Assembly: GCF_000429045.1 (NCBI RefSeq)
Contig: NZ_AUBC01000012.1
Location: 62,001-126,000, forward strand
Direction of reading: 5' to 3'
DNA: 64,000 nt
Origin: Salinarimonas rosea DSM 21201
GTDB taxonomy: Bacteria; Pseudomonadota; Alphaproteobacteria; Rhizobiales; Beijerinckiaceae
Shown: one piece after another, positions 63,007 through 64,000 of the stretch
Layout: every line of letters begins with the position of its first letter
Position numbering within the stretch: the stretch's first letter is position 1
Program-made: the position numbers and the translations under genes
The notes under the pieces: model-generated
What the model was told of the DNA's origin: nothing
Seen by the model: the letters and a program-made list of their open reading frames with translations, nothing else
Database searches by the model: none

Positions 63007-63339
63007 TGTCGGAATCTCCGTGTAGTTTCGCAATCATTAGCGCCAGCTTGTGAATGGAGATTTAAGCAAAATAGGTATGTGCGTGAGTATTTGAGCATTC
63101 GCTGCTACTTGGGATGATGCAGACGCCGGCCGCTCGCAACTACTCTCGCCCTGAATAGCGTTCTGGCGGAAGTAGTCGAGGCGGAAACCCGTCATGGGTG
63201 CCGATCATCCACATGAAACCAGACCGTTGCCGTTAGGGAAATATCAGAGCGGCCGGTCGACCCGTCGCGAACGCGTACGCCCGCCCCGGGGGAGCCGGGG
63301 CGGGCGCGGAGCGGGCTGCCGGTCGGAGGCGTGGCGGCG
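63007..63339. other. Intergenic region upstream of the sensor/MCP pair
   Basis: 333 bp, AT-richer than average around 63040-63115 (for example TTTAAGCAAAATAGG). It should hold the promoter for the leftward sensor/MCP genes. No gene is seen; a GC-rich stretch at 63283-63310 may fold as a weak hairpin after the membrane protein gene. Confidence 0.5.
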
Positions 63340-64000
63340 TCAGGGGCGCTCGCGCACGAAGACGGCGGCGTCGCCGTCCCGGTGGATCTCGCGCCAGCCG
63401 GCGGCGTCCGCGAGCCGGCGGTCGAGGAGGGTGTCCGTCGCGGTGAGCGCCCAGCCGACCGCGTAGCGGTCCGCCATCGCGGTGAGCGCGGCGGAGTCCG
63501 GCGCCTCCAGGACGCGCATCGACTCGTGCATGAATCCGCCCAGGAAGAGCTGGTCGGACCGCCCGTCGATGAAGGTCGGGACGCCTTCGCCGATGAGGAA
63601 GCCGCCGAGCAGGTAGTCGTTCAGGACCGGCGTGCCCGCGACGCCCGCCGCGCGCGCCGCGTCGAGCGCCGCGACGGGCGTCACCCGCGGGTGCGGCGCC
63701 ATCGGCGTGCGGGGCAGCAGGAGGGCCGCGAAGAGGGCCGCGGCGAGGACGCCGCCGACCGCCAGGCGTGCAGCGCGCGACGGGGCTGTGCGCGGGGGCG
63801 CCGCGAGCCGAGGCCACAGCCGTGCCAGCGGATCGGCGAGCACGACGAGCGCCACGATCGCGAAATCCGGCACGAAGCGCTGATGCTGGAGCGCCAGGTA
63901 CCCGCACACGAGGACGATGGCGCCGCGCACGAGCCCTGCGCGCGGGTCGCGCACGGCGATCGCGCCGACCGCGAGCGCCGCCCCCGCGAAGGCCGGCAGC
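63340..64000 (-). CDS. C-terminal part of a multi-spanning membrane protein (partial)
   Basis: The frame is open through the window end, so the start lies beyond 64000. Visible are about 220 residues: three or four hydrophobic helices, then a soluble C-terminal domain with NDYLLGGFLIGEGVPTFIDG and RSDQLF. The ...IDGRSD... segment recalls large membrane proteins related to glycosyltransferase or PMT-type families, but the identity is uncertain. A GTG at 63954 is within the frame and is probably not the true start. Confidence 0.6.
   Translation of the reverse strand, partial: LPAFAGAALAVGAIAVRDPRAGLVRGAIVLVCGYLALQHQRFVPDFAIVALVVLADPLARLWPRLAAPPRTAPSRAARLAVGGVLAAALFAALLLPRTPMAPHPRVTPVAALDAARAAGVAGTPVLNDYLLGGFLIGEGVPTFIDGRSDQLFLGGFMHESMRVLEAPDSAALTAMADRYAVGWALTATDTLLDRRLADAAGWREIHRDGDAAVFVRERP

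Noticed and set aside
63340-63954. Complete small membrane protein starting at the GTG at 63954
   Set aside because: The frame is open and hydrophobic upstream to the window end, so this is more likely the tail of a larger protein.

Overview
This is chromosomal DNA of very high GC content, densely packed with genes. It most resembles an alphaproteobacterium of the order Hyphomicrobiales (Salinarimonas/Methylobacterium-like). That placement is an inference from the gene content: a caa3-type oxidase, a CsgH-type curli chaperone, a bifunctional salicylyl-CoA 5-hydroxylase, a DUF3072 protein, an EF-G-like GTPase, and a type I secretion locus with repeat-rich companions.

Layout. 0-11 kb holds housekeeping and signalling genes: the 3' end of a TrmO-like gene, a GAF/PAS/GGDEF/EAL protein, a small exported protein, an EF-G-like GTPase, a YcaQ-type DNA glycosylase, and the cytochrome oxidase genes (subunits II, I, III and a small membrane protein). 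11.4-34 kb is a specialised-metabolite locus. A rightward operon (LuxE-like, LuxC-like, adenylation-carrier didomain, methyltransferase) converges on a long leftward operon. The leftward operon starts with an acyl carrier protein. It continues with a class III PLP aminotransferase, a free condensation domain, a PhpK-like radical SAM enzyme, a two-module NRPS, a RiPP-type radical SAM C-methyltransferase homologue, a HemN-like radical SAM enzyme, a luciferase-like monooxygenase, a GFA protein and a bicupin. A 36-nt perfect palindrome lies where the two operons meet. 34-45 kb holds a DUF2087-like regulator, tRNA-Ser(GCU), two transporters, salicylyl-CoA hydroxylase behind an AT-rich dyad operator, an orphan LivH-type permease, an M20 peptidase and unknowns. 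45-53 kb holds an orphan IS1595-like zinc-ribbon protein and a type I secretion locus (HlyD, ABC exporter, two repeat-rich putative substrates). 53-64 kb holds a P450 coupled to a histone-deacetylase-like hydrolase, small proteins, TrpG/PabA, an L,D-transpeptidase, curli genes (csgA, csgH and a second curlin), an autotransporter relic, a chemoreceptor with a periplasmic partner, and a membrane protein cut by the window end.

The NRPS locus is the most unusual feature. No conventional thioesterase, transporter or RiPP precursor is visible. Release probably uses either the BtrH-like acyltransferase domain fused to the NRPS C terminus or reduction by the LuxC-like enzyme. An aldehyde from LuxE/LuxC could be aminated by the PLP enzyme. 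Two probable cobalamin-type radical SAM methyltransferases, a HemN-like radical SAM protein, a flavin monooxygenase and a conventional methyltransferase could tailor the product. Almost every junction in the leftward operon is a 4-bp ATGA overlap, so the genes are translationally coupled. The second NRPS adenylation domain is split by a frameshift that looks exactly like the loss of one copy of an 11-bp tandem repeat.
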